Shown piece after piece: positions 1-12,655 of a stretch of DNA of 64,000 nt. Below the pieces are notes generated by a model. The model was not told the origin of the DNA, made no database searches, and was given only the letters and a program-made list of their open reading frames with translations. The translations under genes and the position numbers were made by a program. The stretch comes from Malurus cyaneus samueli (taxonomy: Eukaryota; Chordata; Aves; Passeriformes; Maluridae), in NCBI GenBank assembly GCA_009741485.1, contig CM019216.1, forward strand, positions 49,855,642 through 49,919,641. Direction: 5' to 3'. Numbering within the stretch: the first letter of the stretch is position 1; every line of letters begins with the position of its first letter.

Positions 1-3000
1 AGAAGAGGATGTAAGCTATTTGAGACTCTTTAATAAAATATAATATCAGTATATTCAATGAATATGGAAAGAGGAATCTAAATATTTCTCGTTACAACTT
101 TCAAGTATCTTGGGAGAGGAGGATGATACCAATTACAACAAGGGGGAAAAAGCAATATCTCTTTGAATTCCAGCCTTTCTCCAAGTTAAATATTGATGTA
201 AGCAAGAGCTCAACTCAAGAATCTCATTGCTCCTGCTGTAACCATTAAACTGAATCCCTGCCCCATTCCAAGGCAAGGTTAATGTATTTCAGGAGCCTTG
301 TGAACAACAGCTTTGGCTGCTTTCATGTACACCCATGCGTGGCCCTTCTGCAAACAAGGCAGCTTTAAACAGGAAAGATACTGCTGCCAGGAGTACAAAG
401 TATTCTGCCCCGTGAATTGCCTCACTTCCTATGTTACAAGCTTTGAGGAGTTGAAAGTATTTGCAGTCCCAAACCTCACTCACCTTCCTCAGTGCATGAC
501 AGGAAACACAAAAATCGAAAGCTCTAACTGCCTCTTTTTAAAGGGAATGTTGGTATCTGGAGCAAGCAATCAATGCAAAGTGATTGAATTTTTTTTGTGG
601 ATAAAGACATTAGGAACAGGGCTCTGTTTCACATGAACATGAAGTTGCACTGTGGTGGGAAACAGACTGCTTTAACACAAAATTTATCATCCACCCTCAC
701 AAACACAGTTTTACCCATCACAGGTGCAGTCATATCCCTGTTACTGGAGATTCCTGGAACTGGAGTTACTTGAACTGAGACTGGCATCTTTGAGTCACTA
801 ATATTTTTGCAGTCCCTCTAGTACACCAAATTCACTATTTACCTTTCTGATTAATATGACCTTGTCTGTGTTATATCTAGACAGGTTAAATACCTAGATT
901 GTGAGTAACTGCCAAATGACACTAAATCTATTGAAGTGAGATCACAATTTAGGCAACTTGAAACACTTCTACTCACTTGAAGTACTCCACAAGTATTCCT
1001 TCACTGTGATCCTCCAAAAGTATTCTAAGGCAAAATCTCAGTTTTGAAGTTAAAAGTTCTGGCTCTCATAAATGGCTGTTTCTGAATACAAGTTCTAGAT
1101 TCAGATCTCTCAAGGCCTGACTCACAGGTTGCTCCAAAAAGCCACATACAAGTAGTCCTCAGTCTACTGTGGAAGGAGAAAGGGGGACGTGAAAGGGGAA
1201 AATTTCAGTTTATTTTTTGAGACTGAGACTGATTTGGGGATTGGTTTTGGTACCTGCAGAGCTTTGCAGGAATGACAGAACTATGAGAATAAGTATGGCA
1301 AGATTTTTTTGGTTTTAATCAAAAGAGAATTGTTTGGGGTTTGTCATTATGAAATGAAAATTCTCTTTGGACAATGATAAAAGAATGAGATGAAACAAAA
1401 GGGGATTTTTTCCCTAAGAAATTATCCTTAGTTTAATGACTAAGAATTTGTTATTAATTAACCTGAGTTAATCTGGAAAACAAGGAAGTTGAACTCCCTC
1501 TGCAAAGTTATTTGCTAAAGGAAATAGGTCTGGATATTATCCCAGACGTACAGAAGGGAGAAGGAGTATAGGTCATTTTCTCATTAATTACATTTGAGAC
1601 AAAATCATACAGTGAAAGCAACAGAGAGAAATTTAATCCAGTCATGACTCAAATATATTCCACTGAGGCTTTGCCTAGGTCAGGAGGAGTGTAATGCACC
1701 TTCCAGGAGTCCAGGATTGCCAAAGAGTTTGTGAACTGGCTTGTGGAGAGACAGCATGTGGTTATTCTTGTGGCTTCACCTGTCCCCTGTCAGGAAGCTT
1801 ATTTGCATTGGGAGCTGCAGCAGTGGTGAGACTGCTCTGGAGTCTTAAATTGGACCTTACCAAATAACAGCATATCTCTGTCAGTGCTCCTGAGCAAAGG
1901 GTCTCAGGTTACCCCTCTGAATCCTTCCTTTCCAAAGTAGATATTACCTCGTTTTTATTGGAGAGTGTGGAACATAAAGCATCTTTTTTATTGCTACTCT
2001 GTTTCGGGTCCCAAAGGTTTTGCTTATGATGAGCAACATGACATCCAAAACATTTCATAACTTCCTGGAGAAATTTGAAGTCTGTAATTTTCAGTGACTT
2101 TTAACACAGCAGAGAATTGTGAGATTGAGAGCCCTGCTCACAGAGGGACTCGATGAGCACAGATCATGGGGGCATCCAGCAAAGTACAAATCAGTCCTTT
2201 ACCTGAGCTGAAGCAGGAATTTGAAGAATCTGGCTTATTTGAGAACCTGGTTTCAGTTTCTCAAATAAATATATTAACCATAGGCCATAGGACAACTGAA
2301 GGAGTCTGTTGAAGCCCCCCAATATTAGGAGGTCTATGGACACTTTATTAGGCAGAATGTTCTCTGATTCATCACATTTCCATAGCTGTGCACAAGGGAA
2401 AATCTTCAGAGAAGAGAGCCAAGCAAGAATGAAAGATTCCCATGCCTCTTAGGTGTGTTGACTTACTGGGCTGTAAGGGAAGGAGTCAGTGATGGGAAAT
2501 CGCTTCTTGCCTTACTGCCAGGGGCGTGGTGTGTATCCTGGATTTGCCAAGTGCAGGAATAGCTGCCAGTTCTCCACGCAGATCAAGATTTTACCCAGGC
2601 TATGCCTACGTTCCAGGTAAACACTCTGACGGTACTAATGATGTAATTAGAGGGATCACTCGGTCTCTTCTCTGCCTTTTACTTGCATTAGATACAGTTC
2701 CAGAAAACAAACGTTATTTGTAAAAGCCATAATTAGGGACAGGGAACACCTAACTTTCAGATTCTGCTTAGTGTTGTGGAAAACAAAGAGTTTTGCCAAA
2801 GACTTTAAGAGGATAGTTTGTGAGAATGTTAGTGATATTAATGCCTAAACATCAAACTAACTGGTGTCCTCGGGCATCCTTTTTTGAACTAAAGTGGCAG
2901 CCCTAATCGACAGATTACAAGAGAAATGAAGAGAGATGTCCATAAAACCAAATTAAAAAGCAGTGTTTTTTTAAAAAGCAAAATATACCTAATTAACTAA

Positions 3001-3555
3001 TTTCCCACTCAAAATCTGAAGCACATCTTATCTCAGAAAAACTCAAACTGTTGAAAAAATGTAAGTAATGTGTTCCAGTAGTGTGGTGAAAAACAAGGAC
3101 TGACAAGGAAGGCATGAGCAAGGTGGCAATGAAGTTCTGTGCATGAAGCTAGTTTTTCTTGTAAATTATTTTAATAAAACACACAAGAGAGAGTATGCTT
3201 CCAATATAATGGTAGAAAGTCCCTGCTAAACTTACTTTGTTTTACTAGAGCTATAGGCTGATGAAAGATTTTTAGGACAAGACTTGTGCTCATCAAACCC
3301 TCACATAATCTCAACAGCAGCGTTGCAGCATGGTTAACAGCATAATACTGCTCTGTTTCAAACCAAATTAACAAGAAACGAGCCTGTGAAATCAAGACTC
3401 TTAAACTCAGAAGGTTAAAGTTTCTATTGACTTCACCTTTCTAAATATTTCAGGACTAAACAAGAGTCTGTGCTCTGTGCAGCTGCAAGGAATGCAGCAC
3501 TCCACACGTATTTTTTAAGCTTATTTGAAGAGTAGATAAAATAGCCAGTCTTCAT

Positions 3556-3573
3556 GCACACATACACACACAC
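3556..3573. repeat. Short CA microsatellite
   Basis: An interrupted (CA)n run of 18 bases, CACACATACACACACACA-like, with one T interruption. It is simple sequence, probably polymorphic only to a small degree. Confidence 0.6.
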
Positions 3574-6500
3574 GATAGGCACTCTGTTAGAGAGATATCA
3601 CAGGCCATACATCAGGTGCAGTGGTAACAATTCTAATAATATTGAACACAACTGAGCCAAATTAACCCATGGGAAAAAAAATTCCTACATTGCAATCTAT
3701 TATTCTGTTGACTAATCTATCAAAGAAAGGAGCATTCGTGCCATTTGAAACTGCACTGGCCATTTTTCTTCCCATATAGGATCAATATATATATAAATAG
3801 CGAGGTTAGAGTTAGAAAATGGGTTTTAGATAACAGAGGCGAAGCTTGAGAGTTGGGTTGTTGATACAGTGAGTGCCAAGATTCCTTTAACCCACAGATA
3901 CACTAAAAAAATGCACAGATCTGCAGAAAACAGTAAGAGGTAAGAAAATCTCTGTAAAAGATAAATTTCTCTGTACTGTTGGATCCCTTTAGCAACAGAG
4001 CCTCACTTTGCGAGTGGTGCTTGTGGCTGGATAAGGAGCTATTTCCTGCAGGATTTCTTCTTGAAAGCCTGAACTTTCCCTGTGGGAAATTTTTTGTACG
4101 GGCAGTAAATACTTTGCAGGCCATTGCACATTAGTTTGCCAGATTCTTCTCTCTTACAAACTAACAGAGATAAAAAGAGATGAAAAGGTATCTGTGGTAT
4201 TTTGAGAAAAACAATTGTAGACCTTTTCTCCCTCTACAGTGAATATTAGGAATGGTTACTTTTATTTGGATCTTCCTCGCACTACAGGTAGATTGTGTCC
4301 AGGGCAGGAAAACCGTGCTTTGTCTAGTAGACTGCACTGGCTAAATGTTGTGCAAATTCTAGGAAAAAAGTCTTTGGGAGTTTAAACTCAATATAATAAC
4401 CTGCTCCATGGTTGGCAGATCATGTGTAATAGTGGACATGTGGACAATAGCAAGGTTTCCTTTCTCTCTGGTTACAATCTCTATTGCATCTCATACACAT
4501 CATGGTAAATCAGATCACATCAGTGATATTTGGTGTCAGGCACAGGTTGCCAAAGCACAAATGGTGTAGCTCACAGAGACACAGTGTTGAAGTTTTAGTG
4601 CTAGATCTTCAATGTAGTCTGGAAGAACTTATAAACCGAAAATAAAAGTATTTGTCTCAGAATCCAGGTTCATAGACGGTCCATTTTGAGATAAGAGTGC
4701 AGGTTTACACGCAGACTGCTTTAGAGGTATTCTCACCTTCATCCTGAAGAATTCAAAGAATGGTGAGAAATTTACACAATAGGATGTGATGGTCCATTAG
4801 CTTTTCAGTAAAAGCACGTTGTCACTCTCAGGGGAAAGCTTGAAATGGGCATGTGGGGAGAGGAAAAATGGACATGGGAATACATGATCTGCAGGGGAGA
4901 CCTGATTTTTTATAAGCTGGAGCAGAATGCATTGAGCAGACTAACAAACAGTCCTTTGGATGTAGCCATAGACAAACATCAAATGACTCCGTATTCTGTA
5001 CATTAAACAGAATCATACACCCGGAGGTGAAAGGAGCACATTCATATATTAATATCAGTCTATTTAATTTTAATAGACCAGGCTAAATATGATAAATTCC
5101 TGTTATTTTTCATTAATTAAATCTCTTGATTAACAAGCAGTTATTTGCAATTCTGTAAGTATTTTTGCTGTTTGTTGTTCAAAATAATAACAAAAAGTAT
5201 GTGCACATTTCATCTTAGACAGTCAGGGCACTTCATAAGTATTATTTAATCTAACACCCCATTTTTTTATCAGAAGACTTTAAATGTACTCAAGTCATAA
5301 ATGGTGCTGTACCATCAGAGTAATTTGCATTGGTGATCTCAGCCAATGCACCCAGGATTAATCATTCTGTTTCAAACAGGTTATGGCACAAAATTTGTTT
5401 TAATAGATCTGATCAACAAAGATGATATAAAATTCATATTATTAATTATTTTAAGAGGCTTTAGACCTCTTAAGGGAAAGAAGCTTCCTTGAAGATTGTT
5501 GGGTTCTTTTTTCTTTTTTTTTTTTTATGAAATTGCTTTCAAGAAAATGAGGGTAAAAAATTTATTTCATAATATAAGGTACATTGTATTTTAATACATA
5601 AGGAAAAAGTGTTTTACACGTCCATAACATGGAAGAGAAAAGTGAAGATTTACCATAAAATTAAGCACACCAGAATTTTTCCCAGCTGAGTTTCAAAGCA
5701 CTGAGGTTAACAGAGTAATTGAGTATTCACTGCTTTTAATGATATCCTTTTTTACTGCTTCAACCGGTAAAAGATGGGGCCTAATGGATTACATCCTCTT
5801 GTCAGCAAACCAGTTGTTAACATGTACTTAAACCATGTTTCTTGAGAATCCTTCTGAAGAGAGGTTGCCTTGAGAGGGTGCTTAAGGTTTAATGTGTGCT
5901 TGAGTACTTTGGAGAACTTCAGTATTTTAAAGCATTTTAAACATTTTTCAGAAATCCAGAAATCAGAAGGATTTGGGTATATAATTAATTGTGTCTGAGA
6001 AATGGCTCTCTCGTGTAACAATGCACAAGACAATATAAAGTAAAAGACTTTTTTTTTCAGATATTCAGGTGGTTTTGGTCTTTAGGTAATTTCACGTTCA
6101 ATGTATGGCAGTTCTTTGTAAACATTTGGGGTGTATAATGATCCCGTAGACTGTAGCGAGAATGTGTGCACATTTTAGGTACATGTGTGTTATTTGCAGA
6201 GGTGTAGATAATTTTTTAAATATAAGTGCCCAAACAAACTTTATGGCAAGTAAAATTCAACTTCATATCACAAAAAAATTGAAGAGAAAAAGATCAACAA
6301 AACTAACTGTTAGAACAAATGAAAGAAAAAGTAGAAAACCACCTCTTGGGGAGAGGGGGAGTATAAAGATAATTCTTTGCTGAAGAAACTGAGGCCGTTT
6401 TATAAAAGTGCTCTGATGTGTCTTTGAAAGTCTATTTCACATAGAGAGCAATCTTGTTTCTCAGCTGGTATAAACTGTCAGGGATACAGTGAAGCCAATT

Positions 6501-9336
6501 TCCTTCAGCTTCTGATCCGGCCCAGAGATATCATCTACTGCTATCTATACTGGTATCATCGAGTATCATCTGTACTGGCATCAGGATGAAATGTACATGT
6601 CTGCATAAGGCTAAATGTCTGAAAAAGACACAGAACTATGTTAACATACGAGAGAAAAATAACTAGTCCAGAATAAAATGAAATGATGGCTGAAAAGATC
6701 TGTGCACACAGTAATGCACTGGTTACTCTCTAGTTTCTTTATTTATTTAGTAAGTGTTATCATCATACTAGATGTTAATGATACCAGCCTCATTCACAGG
6801 CTTTTCCTATGCAATACAAAAACATATTCCCTCTTACTGACAGGAGATGTTGTAATATACCTAATGTGCTGCTGTTGTTCCATACAGAGAGGATATAAAA
6901 CATGATGCAGTCAGGGAAATGGCAGTCAAGTGTGAACATTGCATTGGCTTTTGGCAACAAAAATTGCTGTGCTTTTCCTCCTTTAACAATCCAAAAATTT
7001 GCAACCAGTCAGTCATAATGCAAAGGCTAAAGTGACTGAGGCTTATTTTGAATTACTTTGCCAACATTCTTATGGAGTCTCACAGACCTCAGAGAGGTTT
7101 TGTATGGTTTTGTTCTCTTGTGGAAAGTATGTGTATGTGTGTGTGATGCATGCCTGTTCTCCTATGGCAGTTTCACGAGCCTTCCACCTGTGGATGTAAG
7201 TTTGGTGATGCCAGCCTGGAGGTGAGGAGTCTGATGATACCAACCACATAACTACTGCCTGAGATGAGAGATTCCAGTGATTTTCTCTGTTGTTATGGGA
7301 AATATCATATGTAATTTCTGTAATTGGTATCTATCTATCGTCCTTTAGGCAGTGGTTTGATGGTGGCAGCAGTGCCTCTGCCTCGGCTCCAGTGCCAACT
7401 CTTGACTCTGCACAGCTGTGCATGGGAACCATATGGGGAACTGACCTGGATTAAAAAAAGTATCCCATCTCAGCATCAAAAGCCTATTTTTCCAGTTGGA
7501 ATCTGTGCTGGATCTATGAATGGCAGAAGTATTTGCACCAGCTTGGTGCTGGGAGAGTCAAGGGGCCAGGACCAAGTGCCTGGAGAGGAAGAGGAGGCTC
7601 CTTCTTGAGTGATTCAGCTGATGTAAACTTACCCACTGCCCAGCTCCAGTGTAACTGTGTCTGCTCACGCTGCTGCTCTGATTCATGTTTGTGCTCAATC
7701 CATTAAGATTTAAAGTACTGCATAAGGCACAAGAAAAAATGAAAGTTTAACCTTTTCTTATGATCATAACCTGCTAAATATACCATTGCCACTGGAATGA
7801 TGGAGCTGCCCTCGCGCTGCCTCCAAGCCCAGTCAGGGTGTGGATGTGCTAAATGCAAAGATGTCACTGGAACTGACTTGCCAATCAATTTGCCTACTGT
7901 CTACACAACAGAATATTTTTAACATCTCTGTTCAGTGTGTGGAGTGTGTTCTTGTGCACATTTTAAAATGCCTGCGTCACCCCTGCATTAGTAGGCAGGC
8001 GCTTTGATATAATATTTGAGAGACTTGGAAGCAGATAAACTCTAAAATTTGAAATTAATTCGCCTTGAATAGATTTGGCCTGAAGGTGGGTAGAAATCTG
8101 AGCTGTACTAGTTGACTATAGTCCAACTTTAGCTCCACAGGTACTTGCAGTCACACTCATTCTGGCACTAAGCAACCAGCATTCCTGCAGCTGTGATACA
8201 AGAGCAAGATGTATATAGGTGCTTCTTTAGTGTGATCTGACTCTTTTACAGGAAGGTTATAACTGGGAAACAATTTTCACGAGGAAAATGGTGTTGAAAG
8301 TTTGATTTTTATACTCACCTCTTCTTCTGAAAAAGAAGTTAATTGTATTCTGACATCAGAATATGATTAACTGTGCTATTCCTTCGTATCTCGTTTCAGG
8401 AAGTCCACAGCAGTGCCGTGGAACTGGAAGAGTATTATTTTACGTAGCATGCAGATTTAATTTCAAGATATATGCTGACAGCCTATGTTACTCCTTCTGT
8501 CATCATAAAACATAGTAATTAAATTTGAAAAATCTCAAATACTCTTTTAACTTGATCTTTAGAGCTGCAGAAAATACTTTTACAGTCAGAAACTCACTTT
8601 CTTTGCTTGTGCTAGAGATAGTGAGAGCTACTGGTCTTACAGCTTTGTCCTAGTACTCCCAGTGGCTCCAGAGTGGATATTTAATCTGTTCATTAACACA
8701 GGCTTAAATCCTGAAGTCCATACACATTTTTCATTCCAGCACAGTTACCCCTAAAGTTTTGCTGTTTTTTTTTTCTCAGTAGGACTGATTAAACATGTCA
8801 GGAATAAGATCTGTATTTGTTTAGTGCTAAAAATGTGCTCAATAAGTGTATTACTCAGTTAACTCTGCTCAGTTAAGTGTATTACTGTTTCTATCTTAGG
8901 CATGTAAAGTGCTTTATATACTTTAGTGTCTACAGACTAACTCAACTGGCTCCACATTTTGTCATGCAAAACTCTTTCAGATTTCCTGTAGGGCCATAGC
9001 AATAAATATAATTTCAGGATAGGATTTCAAAACCTTTGTGAACAAGTGACCTTTTCTTTCTATTTTCTTTTCTTTTCCTGGTGCTACAATAACATGGAAA
9101 TTCCTTTTCTGTAATTGTGAAATTAAACTATTGCAGAGGCAAGGAAACACAAGCTGAAATGCACAATCTACTGAATCACCAAAAAGAAACCTCCCACAGA
9201 AATGCAGCTCATAAATTAAAAACCTATTTGTTTATCTCATATGACGTTCATTTCCAGACTAGGTTGTTTATGTCTTTGTGCTTTTATGAAAAAATTCTCC
9301 ATACAAAACAACCCTATACTCATCCTCCCCAGTCCA

Positions 9337-9363
9337 CCCCCCCCCCCAAAAAAAAAACCCCCC
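9337..9363. repeat. Homopolymer block C11-A10-C6
   Basis: Eleven C, ten A and six C follow each other directly. The adjoining plus-strand open frame (9117-9377) reads through it as PPPKKKTPH, which is a translation of simple sequence rather than evidence for a gene. Homopolymer lengths here are prone to sequencing error. Confidence 0.8.
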
Positions 9364-11542
9364 ACTTTGTAGTGTGATTAATTTGAAAAGCATTTAGCAT
9401 CTATTTCTAGGTACTGAATACTCTCAACGTGTAAAAGAAATTTCAGAGCATTTCTATCACTACATGTCCTTAAATAAGACCGCAGCACTCCCATGTTGGC
9501 TTTGTCATTTCAAAGCCTTTTTTTTCTGTTATGCCATTAGCCGAATATATGTGATGAATAAAAATACATGGAAGTGCTGAAATTAAAGAATTAATTATTT
9601 CAAGAAATTACTAACAGTAACATTGAAGAGGTGATTCCCCTGTAATAGCGATGTAGCAAGTATTCAGTAAAAAAAATACAGTGGTAACAAGCATATGACA
9701 AATAATCAAAGAAATGAAATTGTTTGCAAGGTAATGGTACATTTAATGAGACAAATCCAGCTCAGGAACAAAAAGAATTGTTTTAATTTGTCCTTTAAAT
9801 TGTAATTTAATAATAGAGACAAAAATGGCTGAGCAGGGGAAGCAACCTATCAGTCAAACTTGATACCTTTACTTTCAAAAAGCATTTTATTTCACGAATA
9901 GTTCTATTAATTTGGTATAACAGACAGGAGAGTATCACAGTTCAGCAGCCTTGAGATCGTAAAAGAGGACCTGAGGCAAGGTTTACTTTAGTATCACAAT
10001 TTTTTCAATTGATAAGTCAGAAACACTGTCTGCTCTCAACAGAAGCACTGATGATAGCAGGATGTTATGTTTTATTGTGTATTCTGCCTTTTAGTCAGCT
10101 CTGTATTACTTTTAAAAACTTGCAACGTTTTCTGCAGGCTTTGTGTGAACAGAAAATAGTCACAGACAGCTATTCTTTTGCTTGCTGAAAATTAGTATCA
10201 AGCACTTCTACAGTATAGTCTAGACAGGAAATTGCCTTGTCCTTCAGCAGAAAATTGATTAGGTAATTCATTACATCAGTCATCTCAGACACTCCATCCT
10301 CTGAAAATTTGTTTTCTGTGTCTCTGATAAAGGCAAGATCTATAGGTCTTCTAAGTACGTGAGTCATCTTAGACTGAGCATTTCATACATGTTTTCTTAG
10401 GACAGCAATTCTTCTCTGTGGCCAAGTCAACTGAAGAAAAACTTTCAGCTTGCCTGATGCTTATCTGTAGGGCGCTAACGATACAGGACAGAATAAGCCT
10501 CCTAAAGAGAACTTTTGGAACTCTCTCTCCTGCTCTCAATCAATGGCTTTTGTTCTTGCCTGAAATGTTTGCTCTCCCCCAAGAGAACGCTCTCAGTAGA
10601 ACCTGAATCTCCCCGAGGTATTTCCATTTCACAGTTATCTATTGATTTTCATTTAAGTGTGTAGGTCGCAGCAAATACTTTTAACTCTGTGCAGCAGCTC
10701 AGAAAAAAATCTTGCTTACATTACACATTTTGTTTCTGATGCATTAATGGTTGCATGTTAATCACAATTACCTGACTTTAAGCATTTGGAATTCGTATGT
10801 GGCATAGTTGAACCTAAAAACGTGCTCCATAGATTTCAGCTGACAGAAAATAAAAAAAAAAGTCAAAGAGTAAAGAAATGCAGTAATTTATACCAAATTA
10901 TGAGCAGGAAATTTTCAGAGGGCAGGAAAGAATGAACAGAAAAATAAGTAAACTGATTGTGAGTACATGACATGGCAAAAAAAAAGGAAAACAACTAATA
11001 AAGCAGTCTTTGAAAAGCAATAAAGAAAATAAAGACAATTAAAGAAACAGTTATGTGTTGGGGAGGGTGGGGGGCGTGTAAAGGTTTTATAAAAGAATGA
11101 TATCCGGAAGGCACTTATCTTTTTTTCCACCTATGTAGTTCTACAGTCTCAATTAGGACAGAAAACATGAAAAAAATGCTGAAAAAGGTAAGAAAATATC
11201 CTTTAAAAAAAGGAGTATGTCCAAGCAAACAAAAGGGAAGAAAACCCAGCAAATTAAATATAATTACACCAATCACAGGTCAGCAATGAATGTTTTGGGG
11301 ACTGTTTGCTAAACGCATAAAACTAAAAGCAAACTCCTCCTCAAAGCCCTGCGGCATGGGGAACCATCCCTAGGAGCCATTAAAGTCAATTAACATGTCA
11401 ATAAGAGCAGAAAATCCAAAGGGATTCTTTCTTCTTTCCTCAGTGTAGATCTAAGAAATTCACACTCCAGAAGCCACCTTTATAGGACGAGGCTGAAGAC
11501 CTTTCTTAAACTGAGCTGTCTGTGGAAGAGGTTGTAAAACAA

Positions 11543-11600
11543 ATTGTGGTGGTTTAACCCCAGCGGGCAAGTCAGCACTACACATTCCCCCGGGGAGCAA
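11543..11600 (+). mobile_element. Possible avian LTR-like scrap
   Basis: The segment starts near GGTGGTTTAACCCCAGC, followed by GGCAAGTCAGCACTAC. That string resembles a repeat that recurs in avian genomes and that I associate with endogenous-retroviral LTRs. Only about 55 bases look similar and no retroviral coding sequence is present. The following 190 bases (11601-11789) are not assigned. It could instead be an unrelated avian repeat. Confidence 0.3.
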
Positions 11601-11789
11601 ACTGCCAGGACCATATGGTATTTACCCAGGACCTAAAGGAAATCGGGGATGAAATATCGCTGAGCTACTATTGTCCAGAAAACCACCTCTACACGAAAGA
11701 GATGGAAAATGGCGATTCTAACGATAACTTTTTGCAAGCATTTCAGTTAGGGATTCTGAGGTTGCAGGATGGTTATTCTCGAAGGGATA

Positions 11790-12655
11790 CTGAGGAAGTT
11801 TGGTGAGGACGCTAAATTGAGAGGAGCCGTTGACTCCCTCGAAGGCAGAGAGACCCTGCACAGAAAGTTGGACAAATTGGGGAGATGGGCAGTCACCAAG
11901 AATATGAAGTTTGGCAAGGGCAGGTGCTGGATTCTGCACCTGGTATGGGGCAAATCTGGCTGTGGGTACAGACTGGAGAATGAGGGGCTGGAGAGGAGCC
12001 TGGAAAGGGAGCTGGGAGTCCTGGCTGATGGCGAGTTGAACATGAGTCAGCAGTGCCCTGGCAGCCAGGAGGGACAAACATTTCCTGGGGTGCATCAGGC
12101 ACAGCATCGGCAGCCAGGCAAGGGAGGGGATTGTCCCGCTCTGCTCGGTGCATTGGGGTGGCCTCACCTCGAGTGCTGGGGGCAGTTTGGGGTGCTGCAA
12201 CATAAAGAAGTCATTAATAGAGAGAGAGTCCAAAGGATGGCAGTGAGGATGATGAAGGGTCTGGACGGGAAGCTGTGTGAGAAGCACTGAGGCTGCTTCG
12301 TTTGTTCAGCCTGGAGAAGACTGAGGAGAAACCTCATTGGGGTCTTCACCTTCCTCATAAGGGGAAGAGGAGGGACAGACACTGATCTCTTCTCTGTGGT
12401 GACCAGAGACAGAATGCAAGGACACAGCATGAAGTTGAGTTGGGGAGGTTTAGGTTGGGTATCAGGAAACAATTTTCCATCTGGAAGGTGGTTGGGCACT
12501 GGAACAAATTTCCCAGGGAAGTGGTGCCAGCACCAAGCCTGTCTGAGTTCTGGAAACATTTGGACAATGCCCTCAGGGACATGGTGTGACTCTTGGATGG
12601 TCCTGTGCACAGCCAAAGTTGGATTATGATCTGATGGATCCCTTTCAACTCAGCA
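11790..12655 (+). mobile_element. CR1 LINE remnant: end of ORF2 and 3' region
   Basis: This is a 5'-truncated CR1 non-LTR retrotransposon on the plus strand. It opens with FGEDAKLRGAVDSLEGRETL (about 11800-11860), then KLDKLGRWA, GVLADGELNMSQQC (about 12015-12058) and, in a shifted frame, ALAARRDKHFLGCIRHS and REGIVPLC. These are characteristic of the C-terminal half of the CR1 reverse-transcriptase polyprotein. Further on come VQRMAVRMMKGLDGK and FSLEKTE-type sequence, then TDLFSVVTRDR and the terminal part ending near 12655 (GATGGATCCCTTTCAACTC). A one-base loss near 12057 and later shifts disrupt the frame, so it is a dead copy. The open frames on both strands here (11718-12648) are shadows of it. 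Confidence 0.88.

Larger units (their letters stand above)
1..11542. other. Gene-free AT-rich flank
   Basis: I see no gene here. Open frames are short (60-107 codons), appear on both strands, and match no family I know. The stretch holds scattered homopolymer runs (for example poly-T at 5515-5526), a short CA repeat (3556-3573), a C11-A10-C6 run (9337-9363) and a short AT run near 3784-3796. A slightly GC-richer patch at 7340-7680 has an open frame on the plus strand (7324-7608) but no recognisable domain. A 95 bp exon-like segment at 2522-2616 is discussed under findings. Confidence 0.6.

Noticed and set aside
11718..12648. Cluster of overlapping open frames of 77-189 codons on both strands
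   Set aside because: They overlie a decayed CR1 element. Only the plus-strand frames carry CR1 ORF2 motifs, and those are frameshifted.
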